Shown in pieces: positions 48,786 to 60,882 of a DNA stretch of 64,000 nucleotides. Location of the stretch: the NCBI RefSeq assembly GCF_954871325.1, contig NC_088775.1, positions 30,853,561 to 30,917,560 on the forward strand, in the 5' to 3' direction. The position numbers were made by a program, and so were the translations under genes. The notes below the pieces were generated by a model. That model saw nothing but the letters and a program-made list of their open reading frames with translations. It did no database searches and was not told where the DNA came from. This DNA is from Gordionus sp. m RMFG-2023. Lineage: Eukaryota > Nematomorpha > Gordioida > Chordodea > Parachordodidae. Numbering within the stretch: the stretch's first letter is position 1; every line of letters starts with the position of its first letter.

Positions 48786-49234
48786 CCAAATCGACGTATA
48801 GAGATTTCCTAAATAGCAACCAAATTTGCTAAATATCGACCAAATTTATTAAAATAATAAAATCCTTATTATTTAACATATATTATAATGGAATCACATG
48901 ATTGAGTCTGGCCTCCTATATATCATGCCTCAAGGACGGAACCACCAAGTTGGATTAAGAAAAAAAACATGATCTTTGCTGGGATTCGAACCCAAAACCA
49001 TAGGATTAGCAAGCGACGCTCTTGCCGATTAGGCCACAGACGCTTTTCAAAATACGCGATTTTCTATCCAAATAAAAAATGGTTATGGATAGTCAATACC
49101 TTAAGGTATTACCTATCAAATTTTTCGGTTATAATATATGTTAAATAATAAGGGTCTTATTACATTATAATAAATTTTGATCGGTATTTAGCAAATTTGA
49201 TTGGTATTTAGAAAATTGCTATACGTTGACTTGG
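48786..49234. mobile_element. TA-flanked MITE inserted in the LTR
   Basis: CCAAATCGACGTATAG at the left matches the inverted right end CCAAGTCAACGTATAG. The inverted repeats run for roughly 100 bp (for example AACATATATTATAA against TTATAATATATGTT). TA flanks both ends (48784-48785, 49235-49236), as for Tc1/mariner-type elements. The 449-bp unit interrupts LTR sequence that continues on both sides. Its centre holds a tRNA-like SINE head in minus orientation. Confidence 0.82.
48960..49052 (-). repeat. tRNA-Ser-like SINE head inside the MITE
   Basis: Minus-strand TGTGGCCTAATCGGCAAGAG (A-box region), GCTTGCTAATCCTATGG (anticodon-arm-like, GCT) and GGGTTCGAATCCCA (T arm and B box) resemble serine tRNA with anticodon GCT. 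The acceptor ends do not pair and the variable arm is short. TTTTTTTTCTTAATC follows, as in the copy at 22013-22081. Both copies share the lead-in TTTTGAAAAG. A pol III-type SINE fragment is the best reading. Confidence 0.65.
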
Positions 49235-51286
49235 TAGTGACTATCATTAACCTAAAAATCTATAAGAAGTTTCTACACTGCAATAATGTTAGGCAGTTGA
49301 AACATTATCACCCGATATTATACATATATATATATATAAACACTATAAAACATATCATAAATACTATAAAACATAAATTAACATACGAATTATAATATAT
49401 AAATAATATAATATCATATATTCATACATATTTCCATTATATCAATATTATCTATATATGTATTATAATGCAATTATACATGTAATTTCTACATTACTAC
49501 TGTCCCCCTTTATTAATTGGAAGGAAGCCTACATCACCTAGAGGCATCCATAACTTAAAGTTTCTTCTAAAATATCTTTGACTTTGGTCTCCATTTACCT
49601 TTACCATGTGGTGTTACCTTTTTTAACATCCACTCCCCCCCCCCCAACAAAATTAGTTGCCTTGATACGATTGATCTCACCTAGAGTATCAATATCGATG
49701 GGCCCCCAGAGTACCCATGTCGATTCCATTGCTGATTAATCTCCCACCGGCTTATCAATCTAACTGGGTATTCTTATCAATTCCATTCTAGGCTTGGTCT
49801 CCCACCGGAGTATCAACCTTGATGGATCTCCCACCGAACTATCATTATAGAGGCCATTGTATACTTGATCTCCCGTTGGAGTATCGTTATCGAGTCCATT
49901 GCAGATTGGTCGACATTCTGCTTAAACACACCATTATCCTAGAGCTGGCCAAGAACTATCATCCTTGGATGACTCACGAAGGCACTTTTATCCGAGCTGG
50001 CCAAGATATCGCTGATGACCTATAAGATAATCCATATTCCTATATCGCATAATCATTAGTCTTTAACCCAAATACGGCTAGCTGGCTCACGGAAGTCATA
50101 TTAGTTTTTGCATAGGCCACATGATTTGAGACCCCAACGTTCTTATATCTTGATGGCTAAATTAGTCAGGTTTCTTTATCATTATCCATTTTGCAAATGT
50201 CTAAATTACCATAGGTCAATAATCATAATCCATAAACTCAATAACCATCTAATTGTCACTTTATCATTAATAATCCCATGTTTTCCCATATTCAGTAAAA
50301 CTTTGATAATCTCAATTTGTTTCAAGGTCATATAATTTACCAATTTCCAAAAATTACCATATTTCCTAAAGTAATAGTACCATGTTTTCATCAATCAGTT
50401 TTTCTTTGTCAGCAATTGTAATAATTCATTATGTTGTTTATGTTAAATCAGATATAATTGTTTCATAATTATCTTAATATTCCAATTCAGATTTCATGAT
50501 AATTTAATCAATACAATTAATATATTTTCTAAATTAAGATCATCATCAACCGTAATTTTATCTTTATCCATAATTTAATTTCATGAAATATCAAGTACAC
50601 TCATATTTCAAACAAATATCACATTAACAAAATAATTCATACTTACCATGGAATTTTCCAATTACCCATAATTTATTTTATAAAACACCCATTAGATTGA
50701 TATTACAGGTTCTTTGTCTCATCGGCGCCAATTTAATAATTGGGATCATTTCTCATAATTCATTCAACGTTCATTTATTTATACAACCATGATCATTCAT
50801 AAGGCAGGATATAAAAATATATCATAGAAGTTTATACATTGCAATAATGTTAGGCAGTTAAAACATTATTGCCTGAATCTTATCAGCAATATAAGATTTG
50901 CAATCTAATTTTTAAATAGTTTAAGATAGGAACCGATCTGACTTTCGCGATCTGAAATCAAATCACGGATAAATAAATTAAATTCAATACTAACTAATAT
51001 AACTTAAATTAAGTCTTAGGGAAGTACATCAAAATGATATAGGAGTAGATCATATGGGAGTGTATCACTCTTCACTGTAGTAATTTGAGGTGTAGATCTT
51101 ATAATTTGTAGTGTTTGCGACCTCGATTATAAACATTATAAAACATATCTAATTAACGAATATACTCATTTATAATATATAAACAATAAATATCATATAT
51201 TCATACATATATTTCCATTATATTAATATTATCTATTATGTATTATAATGCCAATATACATGTAATTTCTATATTACTACACAATC

Positions 51287-52860
51287 TTTATGTTAATTTT
51301 TATGCTATTGATGTGAAAATTCGATAATCAATAATTTTTGAGAGATTTATTTTAGGCGTTATTAAATAAGATTGGTAACCTGGCTTAGTTATTGCCAAAA
51401 TGACTATTAGCATATTTGGACATTTGATGAGAATATATTTTAGTATTTGAAAAAAGTCCTAAAATTTACGAGAAGAAAAATTACCTTAAAATATTTTACA
51501 TATTGAAATATAAATCCTGGCTACCCTCATATAATCCAGTAATAAATAAATAATAATTAATAATTTAAAAACTATACAATAATACCCCAGCTAAAAACTA
51601 TTTTTGGTTTCTAGGAATCAATTTAAAAAATTAAAAAAATATTTCTTGAAAATTTTAAAATATACTATGAGAAGAAATTGTGATGATTAAACTACAATCT
51701 TATACAGCCCCTTCTCTATATAACTCTTAAGTAAAAATTGTTTTTGTCTCTTCTTTCAAATTTTAAAAATATATATATTATTATTTATTTAAACTAAAAA
51801 ATTTTTATTTTATCTTTTTATTTGATAAACATTATTTTAAAAATTTAAATTCGTCTTCCTCAATTAAGACCCTTCTCGAAGACAATCGATAATCATAAAC
51901 AATTCAGGCAACCCATATCAAAATATCTAATCCCTCCACCCGTACCTCAGGCTCTATGAAATACAGTAAGTATAAAGCAACTAGAATATTTTTAATTGGC
52001 CTTTATTTAATATCCATATCCAATAATTATTTTATATAAATTATAGACATGCCTAACACCCTTAGACCAAAATAAAAAATATATTGTAGCGAAATAAAGA
52101 ATGTATACGGTAAATATCTAAATAAACGCTTAAGATAAATGTGCTTAAAAAACATTAAGAATAATAAAAAAAATTATCTGAACGATATAATATTTCTTCT
52201 GAAAAATTCAAAAAAAAATCCAGAGAGAATGAAATTTAGTGATTTGTAAACTTTTCTTTGATTTTTTTTAAAAAATCTTAGAGAATCAATAAAAATTCTT
52301 AACTCTCAGAATTTTTAAATTCTAAGCAATATAATAAAGATCTGAGCTTTTCAATTATTTATTCTGAGGAAAATTATGTGAAAATAGATACATTATTTAA
52401 GTATTAAAAAATAAATTTATTAAAGAACTATCAATTACGATACAACATGCAATAAGAGAAGCTCTTTCGTGACGACTAGGATAGGTATTCTATCTTTAGG
52501 AGGCGTAGTTGATAAATATAGAAATTCAAGCCTTAATAAAATAATATTAAATGGAATTATAAAAATTGGCAGGAATGTTTCATAATTACAACAAGTATTA
52601 ACAAGCCTCCAAGATTATTAATCTGAGCAAAAGAGTACAAGTGGGATGTGATACAGAACTCTAACGTTATTTTTAGCACTGAATCAATATTTACTATGCA
52701 ACATTTAAACGTAAAATCTTTGGTATGATAAAATAAGCCTATAATTAGAATTGTACTTAAGGATCTATTAATAAGAAATAGGTGTACAATCTATTGAATA
52801 ACAAATTCATTTGTAGATCAGCAGATTTTATCATTACCTACTAAAAATAATTTGATCGCC
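51287..52860. other. A+T-rich stretch, nothing supportable
   Basis: No domain-bearing frame, paired terminal repeats or RNA signals were recognised. Confidence 0.45.
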
Positions 52861-53122
52861 CAGAGACCTACAGGCCTGTCCGGTCCGTGATTTTAATTTT
52901 TTAAAATATACCCAGGCCGGGCCGGACCTAAAAATTTTTTTTAAAAATATCCGGGCCGGGTCGTATATTTTAAAACGAAATATTTGAAATTACCATTAAT
53001 AGAAATCAAAAATAAATATAATATATTTAAAAAAAAGCCTGGCCTGAAAATATAAAACCAGGGCCTGGCATAAAATTTTTTTAAAAAAGAATACAGGCCG
53101 GGATGTGCAAATGGTACCTCTG
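52861..53122. mobile_element. Small hAT-type MITE, CAGAG ends
   Basis: CAGAGACCTACAGGCC on the left and inverted CAGAGGTACCATTTGC on the right enclose mirrored GGCCGGGCCGG / CCTGGCCTG blocks and A/T runs. The symmetric GC-rich shoulders support a fold-back element. Terminal identity is short and no target duplication is visible. Confidence 0.5.
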
Positions 53123-54197
53123 CAGGTTTATGTGATAAACGAAATAAAGATGTTAATAAATTAAAAAGAAAGATCCCAGACTAGTTTTTATCTACCAGAA
53201 TCCAGGCAGGTTCTTAAGAGGATGTTAAACAATTTTAAAAGGCCAACTATTTGATTCATATTAATTTTCTCATTTAGTTGAAAATGTTTAAATTTTATAT
53301 AAAATGAAAATACTATAATATTTTTTTCTTTATAAAATTACTTGCAAAAATATATTTGAGTTAACTATATGACGTTATAGTTAATTTGTTTTAGATTTTC
53401 TTTAAAACTAAATCTCTAAGAACCTCATTTATCCATATTATTCTCACCGATTAGAAATGATTATAATAAAGAATATTTTTTATAGTTTGCTTGAACAAAT
53501 GTTTTAAAAAAAATTGTCCCAGTCATATAAAGTGTTATTTTTTTGTTACATTTTAGGGTATGATATTAGACTTACTGAGCTGACTTTCTCTATAACATAC
53601 AGACATTGGTATTGAGGATAATAATGTAAATAAAATATGCCGATAAAATGATAGATTTCTTTAAATAATACAATGTATTTTATATATGAATTATAATAAA
53701 ACAAAGTAGTAATTCATAATCAGTTGTACCATTAATTTTCACCCGGATAAAATAAAATGGGTGTACTTTTGGCATGCCTATGTAAATATCGATTCTACTG
53801 AGTAAATCCATTTTGATGTAAGCTGAGGTAATATACATGAGATATAGTTAAATATAATTCTAATTCTAATGAGTAATAGAATAATATTATCCAGTCGTAT
53901 TTATTTCAAATTTATTAATACTAAAATATATTTTTAAACACAAAAAATGTCAATCAAAATTTAAAAATTTCGAAAAATAAAAGGTTAACATTGAACAAAA
54001 AAAATTAAATACGGCGTAAGTTATATTTATAAAAAATAAAATTAAAGTTAGTAGGCAAAATAAAAATATCATGAAATAAAATTGATTTAAGTTATGTCGA
54101 CATGTAAAAAAAATAATAAAAAATTTTAAAGTAAAATAAGATTGAAATTGAAATAAGCAAATAATTTATAATATAATGCCTTTAAGGTTCAAAATTA
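53123..54197. other. A+T-rich stretch, nothing supportable
   Basis: No open frame of note and no terminal repeats were recognised. Confidence 0.45.
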
Positions 54198-54205
54198 AAT
54201 ATATG

Positions 54206-55200
54206 TAGACCTGTGCGCCGACAGCATTATCGGCGGCGGCGTTTATTTTTTTAAAACGCTGGCGGCGGAGAATCGATTTAAACGCAGCTACAAAAATCGG
54301 CGGCAGCGCGGCGACAAATATTTAACTTAAATTTTTTAATTAAAATTATAAATTCATTGGAAACACTTTTAAAATAAATTTATGCTTTATTATGTTTATA
54401 ACTATTTAACGATTTTATGAAGTTATGTATAAATATTATTTTATTTAGATTTATAGGACATAATGATGATATGATCCCAGCTATGGAAATACACGCTCGC
54501 TGGGTGTGCTCGTAGCTGGAACAGACAGGATCTTTCTAGCTAATATTCACTAAGACATTTTTATCACTAAATTATAAGGCAAAAATAATGAATAACACTT
54601 TTTTTCTAGACTAGTTGTTCCAGATCATTGTTATGAATAGATGGATGTTTGGTAGCCAATGAATATAATCGAATTCTGAAGCAACTTCTATCGTTTCAAA
54701 TTCGCTTAATTCGTCCTTGTAAGGCAACAGAGAGGTAGCGTGTTAACATAAAAATTGCACCGTAGTAATATTTTTTTCCCTTTTACTATGTTTAAAGATT
54801 GAAAACGAGGATCGAAAAGGTCTCCTAACACCTAAGAAAAAATAAAACAGAGAGAAATAATATAATAATATTAAAAAAACTAATTTATGTATTTTAAAAT
54901 ACTACCCGAAGATCGGTTATTGGAAATCTATGATCAAATTTAGTAAGCATATTTTGTTTAATGATATTTATTTATTTTAAAAATAAAATCGCATTTTTAA
55001 TAATTTAAAAAATATATAATATTATTTTTTTCTAATTACAATTCATAAATAATATATAAAATAAATATTATTTTTAATAATAAAAAATATGTATCACGCC
55101 GCGACGCCTCCGAATTTTTACATAAGAGGAGACTTGTTGAGCGCTGACTTTGGGTGTCTACGTCGGCGTAGTCAAAAATCACCGGCGGCACACAGGTCTA
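54206..55200. mobile_element. hAT-type element, TAGACCTGTG ends, 995 bp
   Basis: The left end TAGACCTGTGCGCCG and inverted right end TAGACCTGTGTGCCG differ at one base. Both shoulders are rich in CGGCGG/CCGCCG, striking in this A+T-rich setting. The flanks AATATATG (54198-54205) and AACATATG (55201-55208) match at 7 of 8. No transposase domain can be read inside, so it is non-autonomous. Confidence 0.82.
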
Positions 55201-55208
55201 AACATATG

Positions 55209-56344
55209 TGAAATCAACATTCTCCTTTTAAAGAGAATCGTCACCAAAATCTCACTCGATTGTTTCATTTTGAGAAACGGGATTGAGTTTTCTTTGGTAG
55301 ATCCTACATTTATTGTATCATTCGGGTATCGTATGGTATGTGATTGTATAGTGTCATCTTATGTCTTGTTGTCATACACGGAGCTATATTGAATTACATC
55401 AAGTTAATGTAATATCGCATCTTGCTGTTTGCTTTTACTCGTATTGTCATAATAATCCGTAATCATTATGATTTTGTGGAGAAATTTCCAAGGGTTTGAA
55501 ATAATAATTTATATAAAATATAGGAGCGCTTTTCAAAAAAATAAATTATATGGCTTTATATCGTTCAATGTGTTTTATTATTCTTAGTTAATATTGATTA
55601 TAAGTTGTTTCTCATATGTGTCTCCAAATGTTGCCAATATTATTTATCGTCTAAGTTAATATAATCTTTCGAATGTTTAGGCAATAGGTTTGCTCTAGTA
55701 GGTCTAGAGTTTTTCTGTATTGATCTAAAATTTTCCTACTTCGTTTGTTCTATGCTGCCGCTTCTTCCACTTTAAAAAAAATTATTAATGGTCGTTCGTT
55801 TACATGTGTGCATGTTTCAGTTGCGCCCGGAGTGATATGTTGTTATTTTTATATCTTTGTATTGTTGTTTGCTAGTCTTATTATCCCATGGTCAAGATGC
55901 CTGTTTTTATCATTTCCTAATGTTTTTGCTATGAATATTTTTCATATTTGATTTTAAATGTCTTCTCATCTTTCCATTTTCTATACCTATTTGATAAAGT
56001 AAATTACTCTCCCTCTTTTTATAGTTCATAAGCTATTTCTTCATAATTTTTGCACTAAATATTACCTTCATTTATTGTTCAATACGAGATATCACTATTG
56101 GAGATTTATTCTCTCTAATCATCAAATCCACCCTGAAATAGGCGATATTATCATAGGCGCAGACAATGTCATTTTTCTAATGTAGTTACATTTGAGTTTT
56201 AATGGCTGGTTTGTTCTTTAGTTTTGTTTCCAGGTCAGCTTTATTTTTTGATATTTTGTCGTCAAATTTTTCTTCCAAGTTTTCTCTCACAAATTTTTAA
56301 TAATATTAGTAGCCAAACTATTCCTAACCGTATCAGGTCAATTC
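55209..56344. other. No supportable gene
   Basis: Short frames (for example 55745-55951) show no recognised domain or splice context. Base composition is slightly less A+T-rich than neighbours. Confidence 0.4.
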
Positions 56345-56640
56345 AGCAAAACTTTTATCGCGAATGTCGTTTAACGCGAAGGAATTTTATAGCGAAGGGA
56401 TATATCGAAACCAATACCAGGAATTTTTTTCCGCAAAATATTTATAGCGAGGACAATATCGCGAATTTATTTCCATGAAACCTTAACCGTGAATATTTTA
56501 GGGCGAATACATTTTAGCGAAACTTTGATCGGGAAGGCGTTATTGCGAAACTTTTATCTCGAACCCTTTATAGCAAATTTTCTACCTCGAATGTATTTGT
56601 GTAAAATCATTATAGCATGACCGCGAAAATTGCGAATTCA
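56345..56640 (+). repeat. Degenerate 14-bp tandem array
   Basis: About twenty units follow one another, each starting GCGAA, TCGAA, GTGAA or GCAAA and ending in TTTATA, TTTATC or TATTCC-like sequence. Examples in succession from about 56460: GCGAATTTATTTCC, ATGAAACCTTAACC, GTGAATATTTTAGG, GCGAATACATTTTA, GCGAAACTTTGATC. Most are exactly 14 bases; a few are 13 or 16. The unit is not a multiple of three, so the overlapping open frame is not a gene. Confidence 0.8.
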
Positions 56641-56691
56641 TTTATTTAAATGAAAGCAGTATATTCAATATCAATTTATTTACCAACCAAT

Positions 56692-59600
56692 CAGGGCCGT
56701 AGCCACGGGGGGGGACCCGGGGAAAAGGGGCGCCCCCCCCCCCCCCCCCAAAAAAAAAATTCTTTGGCCCCCAAAAATTTTTCTGCCCCCCCACAAAAAT
56801 TTGAAATTTTTTTTAGAATTGATTATTTTTATATTTTAATATAAATTTTGAATATTTATTCAAAAATATTCAAAAAACATTTATATTTAGAATTGATTAT
56901 TTTTATATTTTTAATATAAATTTTTGTTTGTAAAATTTTTTCTATACTGTTTTATTTTTATTTTTACCCAATATTAAATTATCATTCATTCATTTTTTTT
57001 CATTTGTTTTTGTCATTCTCTATAGGTATCACATTTATATTATAATATATAACCAGTTATTCTATTTTACAGCGTTTATTTTAAAATTATGAAGAAACAA
57101 TCAGTTATTAACTCTTATTTTAAGTTAAAGTTAAACAAATGTCAAGCAACATCACCTCTACAAACTACTAGTAATACTACATCAGAAATTTCAGAAACTG
57201 ATTCTTCTTTATTTCATGACTTATATTATGATATTGATATAGGGCAATACCTATATATTATTATTTCATATATATTTATTTTATATAAGATAAGAGACAG
57301 ACATTTATTATTAATATTATCATTTTTGTATAATAATTTTAATTATTAAAATAAATATATTCACTCATATTTCAAGATATGAATGAAGCTAATAATCTAG
57401 AAAATGTCCTCACTACACTCAGGAGGAGGAAGATGGTAAATAGTTTAAAATTTAACCCAAATTTTTCTATTTATATATTTTTGACAATATCAATAGGAGT
57501 AAGAGATTATGGTGTTTCATTATTACATTTTGATTTTAAAACAAATAAAGACGAAGAAGAGACTCAATCATCTTCATCTAGCAGCTCAGTCTCTCATTGT
57601 CAAGAGGCAACTAGTAATATATTTATAAATATAAAAATATTATATTTTTTTGTTAATCTTTAAAGATATAATGTTTATGACCTTTTTCTAGTTTTTAATA
57701 CTGAATATCTTTAATTTTACTGATCAACTTTACTGATAATCTTCATCAGGATTGGGCACTACAGTATAGCAAATACTTATATATTAAATACAAGATAAAT
57801 TTTGTGTTTGTTCATTTTCAGCATGCCCTTCCTTCGCCCATCCAGATGACCATTATTATTTATGACCCTTTCCCTTATTACAATTTATTAATTATAATAT
57901 TTTTAGTGTCAAAAAAGTCCTCTAATGGTTCAATTCAAATCCCAGGTGACCTTGGCCAGAATAAACTTAAATCAAATCAAATTAAACAATTACGCGAAAA
58001 AAGATATCCATGGAAGGCAAATATCATTTCAAAAATCATGGTATAGAGGCCGAGACTGGTTGGAGTATAGTGTAGAAGCTGACGCTGCCTTTTGTTTTCC
58101 ATGTAGGAAATACTTGTGTAATCCAAGTGATGAATATGGACAAACGGGATTCAGAAATTGGAAAAATGCGTTAGCTGCCAAAAAGAGACTGCTAAAACAC
58201 GAGAGCTCAAAAGCTCATTTAAATTCAATTACAATATGGCATGATAAAAATCAAAATATAAACAAAGGTACAGAAATAACTAAAATGTTGGGAGGTGATC
58301 AAATTAATCGTAATCAATATTATATTAAATCAATATTTGATTTGATGCTATTTCTTAGCATACAAGAGCTACCTTTCCGTGGGACTTGTTTAACAAATAT
58401 TACGCATGCTGCAAAAGATGAAAACATAATTTATTCTTCTGGGCTATTTATAGCAATGTTTTCCTACACCATCCAAAAAGACCCTGAATTAAATAAAATT
58501 ATGAAATTTATACCCCAAAATGCCCAGTATACATCACCACAGATTCAAAACGAAGTAATATCCATTATGGCAGATATGGTGCTTGAACATATTTCAGACA
58601 AATATAATAAAAGCGAGATGCCTTTTTTTTGTCTTAAGGCTGATGAGACAAAAGATGCTTCAGGTTGTGAAAACCAGAGCATAATAATTCGCTATATTTT
58701 TTCTGGAGAAATCCAAAAATTTTTAATAGGAATCATTGATTTAGAGTGTCTTTCTGCTGAAAGCATTACAGATTGCATTTTAAAGCAACTTAATGATCTA
58801 AATATTACTTCAGCTAATATAATAAGCCAGGCATATGATGGTGCAAACGTTATGTCTGGCCGAAATGGAGGAGTGCAAACACTTCTTCAAAAAAAAATTA
58901 ATAAAAATGTTCCTTTTATACATTGCTACAACCATAAGTTGCATCTTGTGGTTCAAAATTGGTATAATAATATTGTTATTATTTCTAATTTTTTTAATTT
59001 ATCAATGCATTGTATAATTTTTTCAGGCGTTTTAACGTATCATGTAAATATACAGGCCACACCCTTAAGAGACTTTTAGACCAGAGGTGGACTGGTCATT
59101 TGGAAACATTTCGCATTATTTATGAGAATTTTGAGGCTATTGGTGAAATATTATTTTACTTTTCTAATATTATTGGAGTTCTTTAAAAAGGATATATTAT
59201 GAAATTATAGATAACTTTGTTGATCGTTTTTTAGACAGATTTACAGAAGATGATTTTAATCTTTTTTCATCTTTTAATACATTGTCCCCCCTTGACCCTG
59301 ATTATTTTTTATCAAATGGCCCCATTAAAATCCCGGTTAAACTTAAATATGGAAACACTGCATCATGAAATGAAGATAGCAAAAGGATTTCTAGCTTCGG
59401 AAGCTAAAGAAAATCATAATTTTGAAAATATCTTACATATTATGTATAAAAAAAAATATATTCATGCATTTAAAGAATTATATAAATGCTACTCAGCAGC
59501 GATAATCATTGGGATATCAACGGCTTCTTGCGAGGCCTCGTTCTCTACATTAAAGAGAGTTGTATCGAGCAGTAGAGAGTCTATGAAGGATAAACGTAAA

Positions 59601-59912
59601 CAAAATTTAGTATTAATGGCGTATGAAAAAAGAATAACGCAGAATTTATCTTTTAGTTCATTTATATTAAAATTTAAAAATAAAAATCGCCGTATTCTAT
59701 TATAGTAATATTTTGTTTTGTATATGCATATTATAGTATTATTTTGTTTTGTATATTCATATTATAGTATTATTTTGTTATTAAATTTTTAATAAAAATA
59801 GGAAAAAATTTATATGAATGAGTAATTATTTGTTTGATTTAAAAAAAATAGTGCCCCCCCCCCCAAGTAAGCACTTGGCCCCCCTAAGTGAAAATTCCTG
59901 GCTACGGCCCTG
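56692..59912 (+). mobile_element. hAT element with TTF-type transposase and perfect target duplication
   Basis: Ends read CAGGGCCGTAGCCA and, inverted, CAGGGCCGTAGCCA, then G/C-runs on both sides. CAACCAAT flanks it exactly (56684-56691 and 59913-59920). The element is 3221 bp and carries a recognisable but interrupted transposase (57089-59705). The intact ends and duplication suggest a relatively late insertion. Confidence 0.93.
57089..59705 (+). pseudogene. hAT transposase, zf-TTF / DUF4371-like type
   Basis: Transposase of the element 56692-59912. A start MKKQSVINSYFKLKLNKCQA (57089) is followed by Ser-rich segments that may be separate exons (57379-57663). IPGDLGQNKLKSNQ (about 57938) leads, after one frame change near 57985, into a TTF zinc finger: SFQKSWYRGRDWLEYS, then FCFPCRKYL. 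The central DUF4371-like and catalytic part runs to about 58965, with FCLKADETKDASGCENQSII, AYDGANVMSG and HCYNHKLHLVVQ. The stretch after this (58970-59330) is broken and shortened: LLDQRWTGHLETFRIIYENF is readable in another frame near 59070-59135. A hATC end, ISTASCEASFSTLKRV, closes at 59705. Missing central sequence and frame breaks make it inactive. Related to ZMYM1-like transposases by motif. Confidence 0.85.
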
Positions 59913-60882
59913 CAACCAATGTTCCTTAAATTAAAACGCGAAATGTTTTAAGAATATTTTATTGCTTATTGTTTATTTAGTAAGCATGGAACCTTTATCT
60001 GATATGATAGATAATATATTACCCTTTCGGGTCTCACTCAAGGTTGTAAGTATGGAGGGGACATTTTGGGTTAAGTTTTTACCAGAATAAGTTAACCCCC
60101 CCCCCTCCCCCGAAACATAAATCATTAAAATGTGTGTCATTAAAAGTAAATTTTAACAAATATTCTGAAATACTTTTTTTCCTAGATAAAAAAACTGAAA
60201 GCAAATAATTTTTACTGATTTTCTCAGATTATTTTTAAAAATTATAGAAGATTTTACAATAATTAATGCCTCCTAATTATAATTTTTAGAAAATGCACAT
60301 CAATATAACTTTCTGATATAATAGTAACTAATTCATTTGAATATTTTAACCTCCCCTTTTTCTTTTTTTCGCATTTCAATAAATAGAAATAACTGCAAAA
60401 TATGATTAATCAAAAAAAAATTCATAATATTCTACTGGACTAGATAAATTTGTAATGTTTATGAAGAATAAATTATGGAAATAATTTGATCTTCAGTTAT
60501 TTTATTTTTTTTTATTTTTGCAGATTTCACAAGTCTAACTAAACAATATAAAAAAATTAAAATACGTAAAATAGTTTTCACCATTTTTTTAAAATATGCC
60601 AGTTCAATTTAAATAACTGCGTTTTTAGAAAAACGCCGCTAAACGCTTCTACTCAATTTGTAACCTTTACTCATTTTTTCTAATAAAATGGAATTAGAAT
60701 AAATCAGATTTTTTTAAATAAATGGAAAATGTTCCAAATCAAGAAAATAAAGATATTCCAATCAGGAAACCGGGGCAAAATGGATTAAGTGTTTATTTAT
60801 TTACTCTTAAAATTTATCTTCAATTATTGAAAAAGCTAAGTTATTTTTAACAAAAAATTCAAGAAATTAAAAAATTATAGTG
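59913..60882. other. No supportable gene
   Basis: A short ACGCGAAATGTTTTA near 59935 is one more unit of the 14-bp repeat beyond the hAT insertion. A C-run lies near 60095-60110. The rest is A+T-rich and without recognised features. Confidence 0.4.

Larger units (their letters stand above)
48716..51281 (-). mobile_element. LTR retroelement fossil, short and non-autonomous
   Basis: Two related direct repeats (48716-49501, containing a MITE; 50732-51281) act as LTRs. Read on the minus strand the LTR starts TGTAGTAAT. Next to the right-hand copy is a primer-binding-like TGGCGCCGATGAGAC (50730-50716), and next to the left-hand copy is the purine tract AATAAAGGGGGAC, so the element points left. 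CAATC flanks it exactly (48711-48715, 51282-51286). The internal part of about 1.2 kb has no gag or pol, only imperfect repeats of the type CTCCCACCGGAGTATCAA (49670-49905). It fits a TRIM or LARD-like element. LTR divergence is clear, so it is old. It lies antisense just after the ZP gene. Confidence 0.8.

Noticed and set aside
48960-49052. Functional tRNA-Ser gene
   Set aside because: The T arm and anticodon arm look right, but the acceptor stem does not pair and the same head recurs with a SINE-like tail elsewhere.
56224-56478. 84-codon open frame
   Set aside because: It reads through the 14-bp degenerate repeat, whose period is not a multiple of three.
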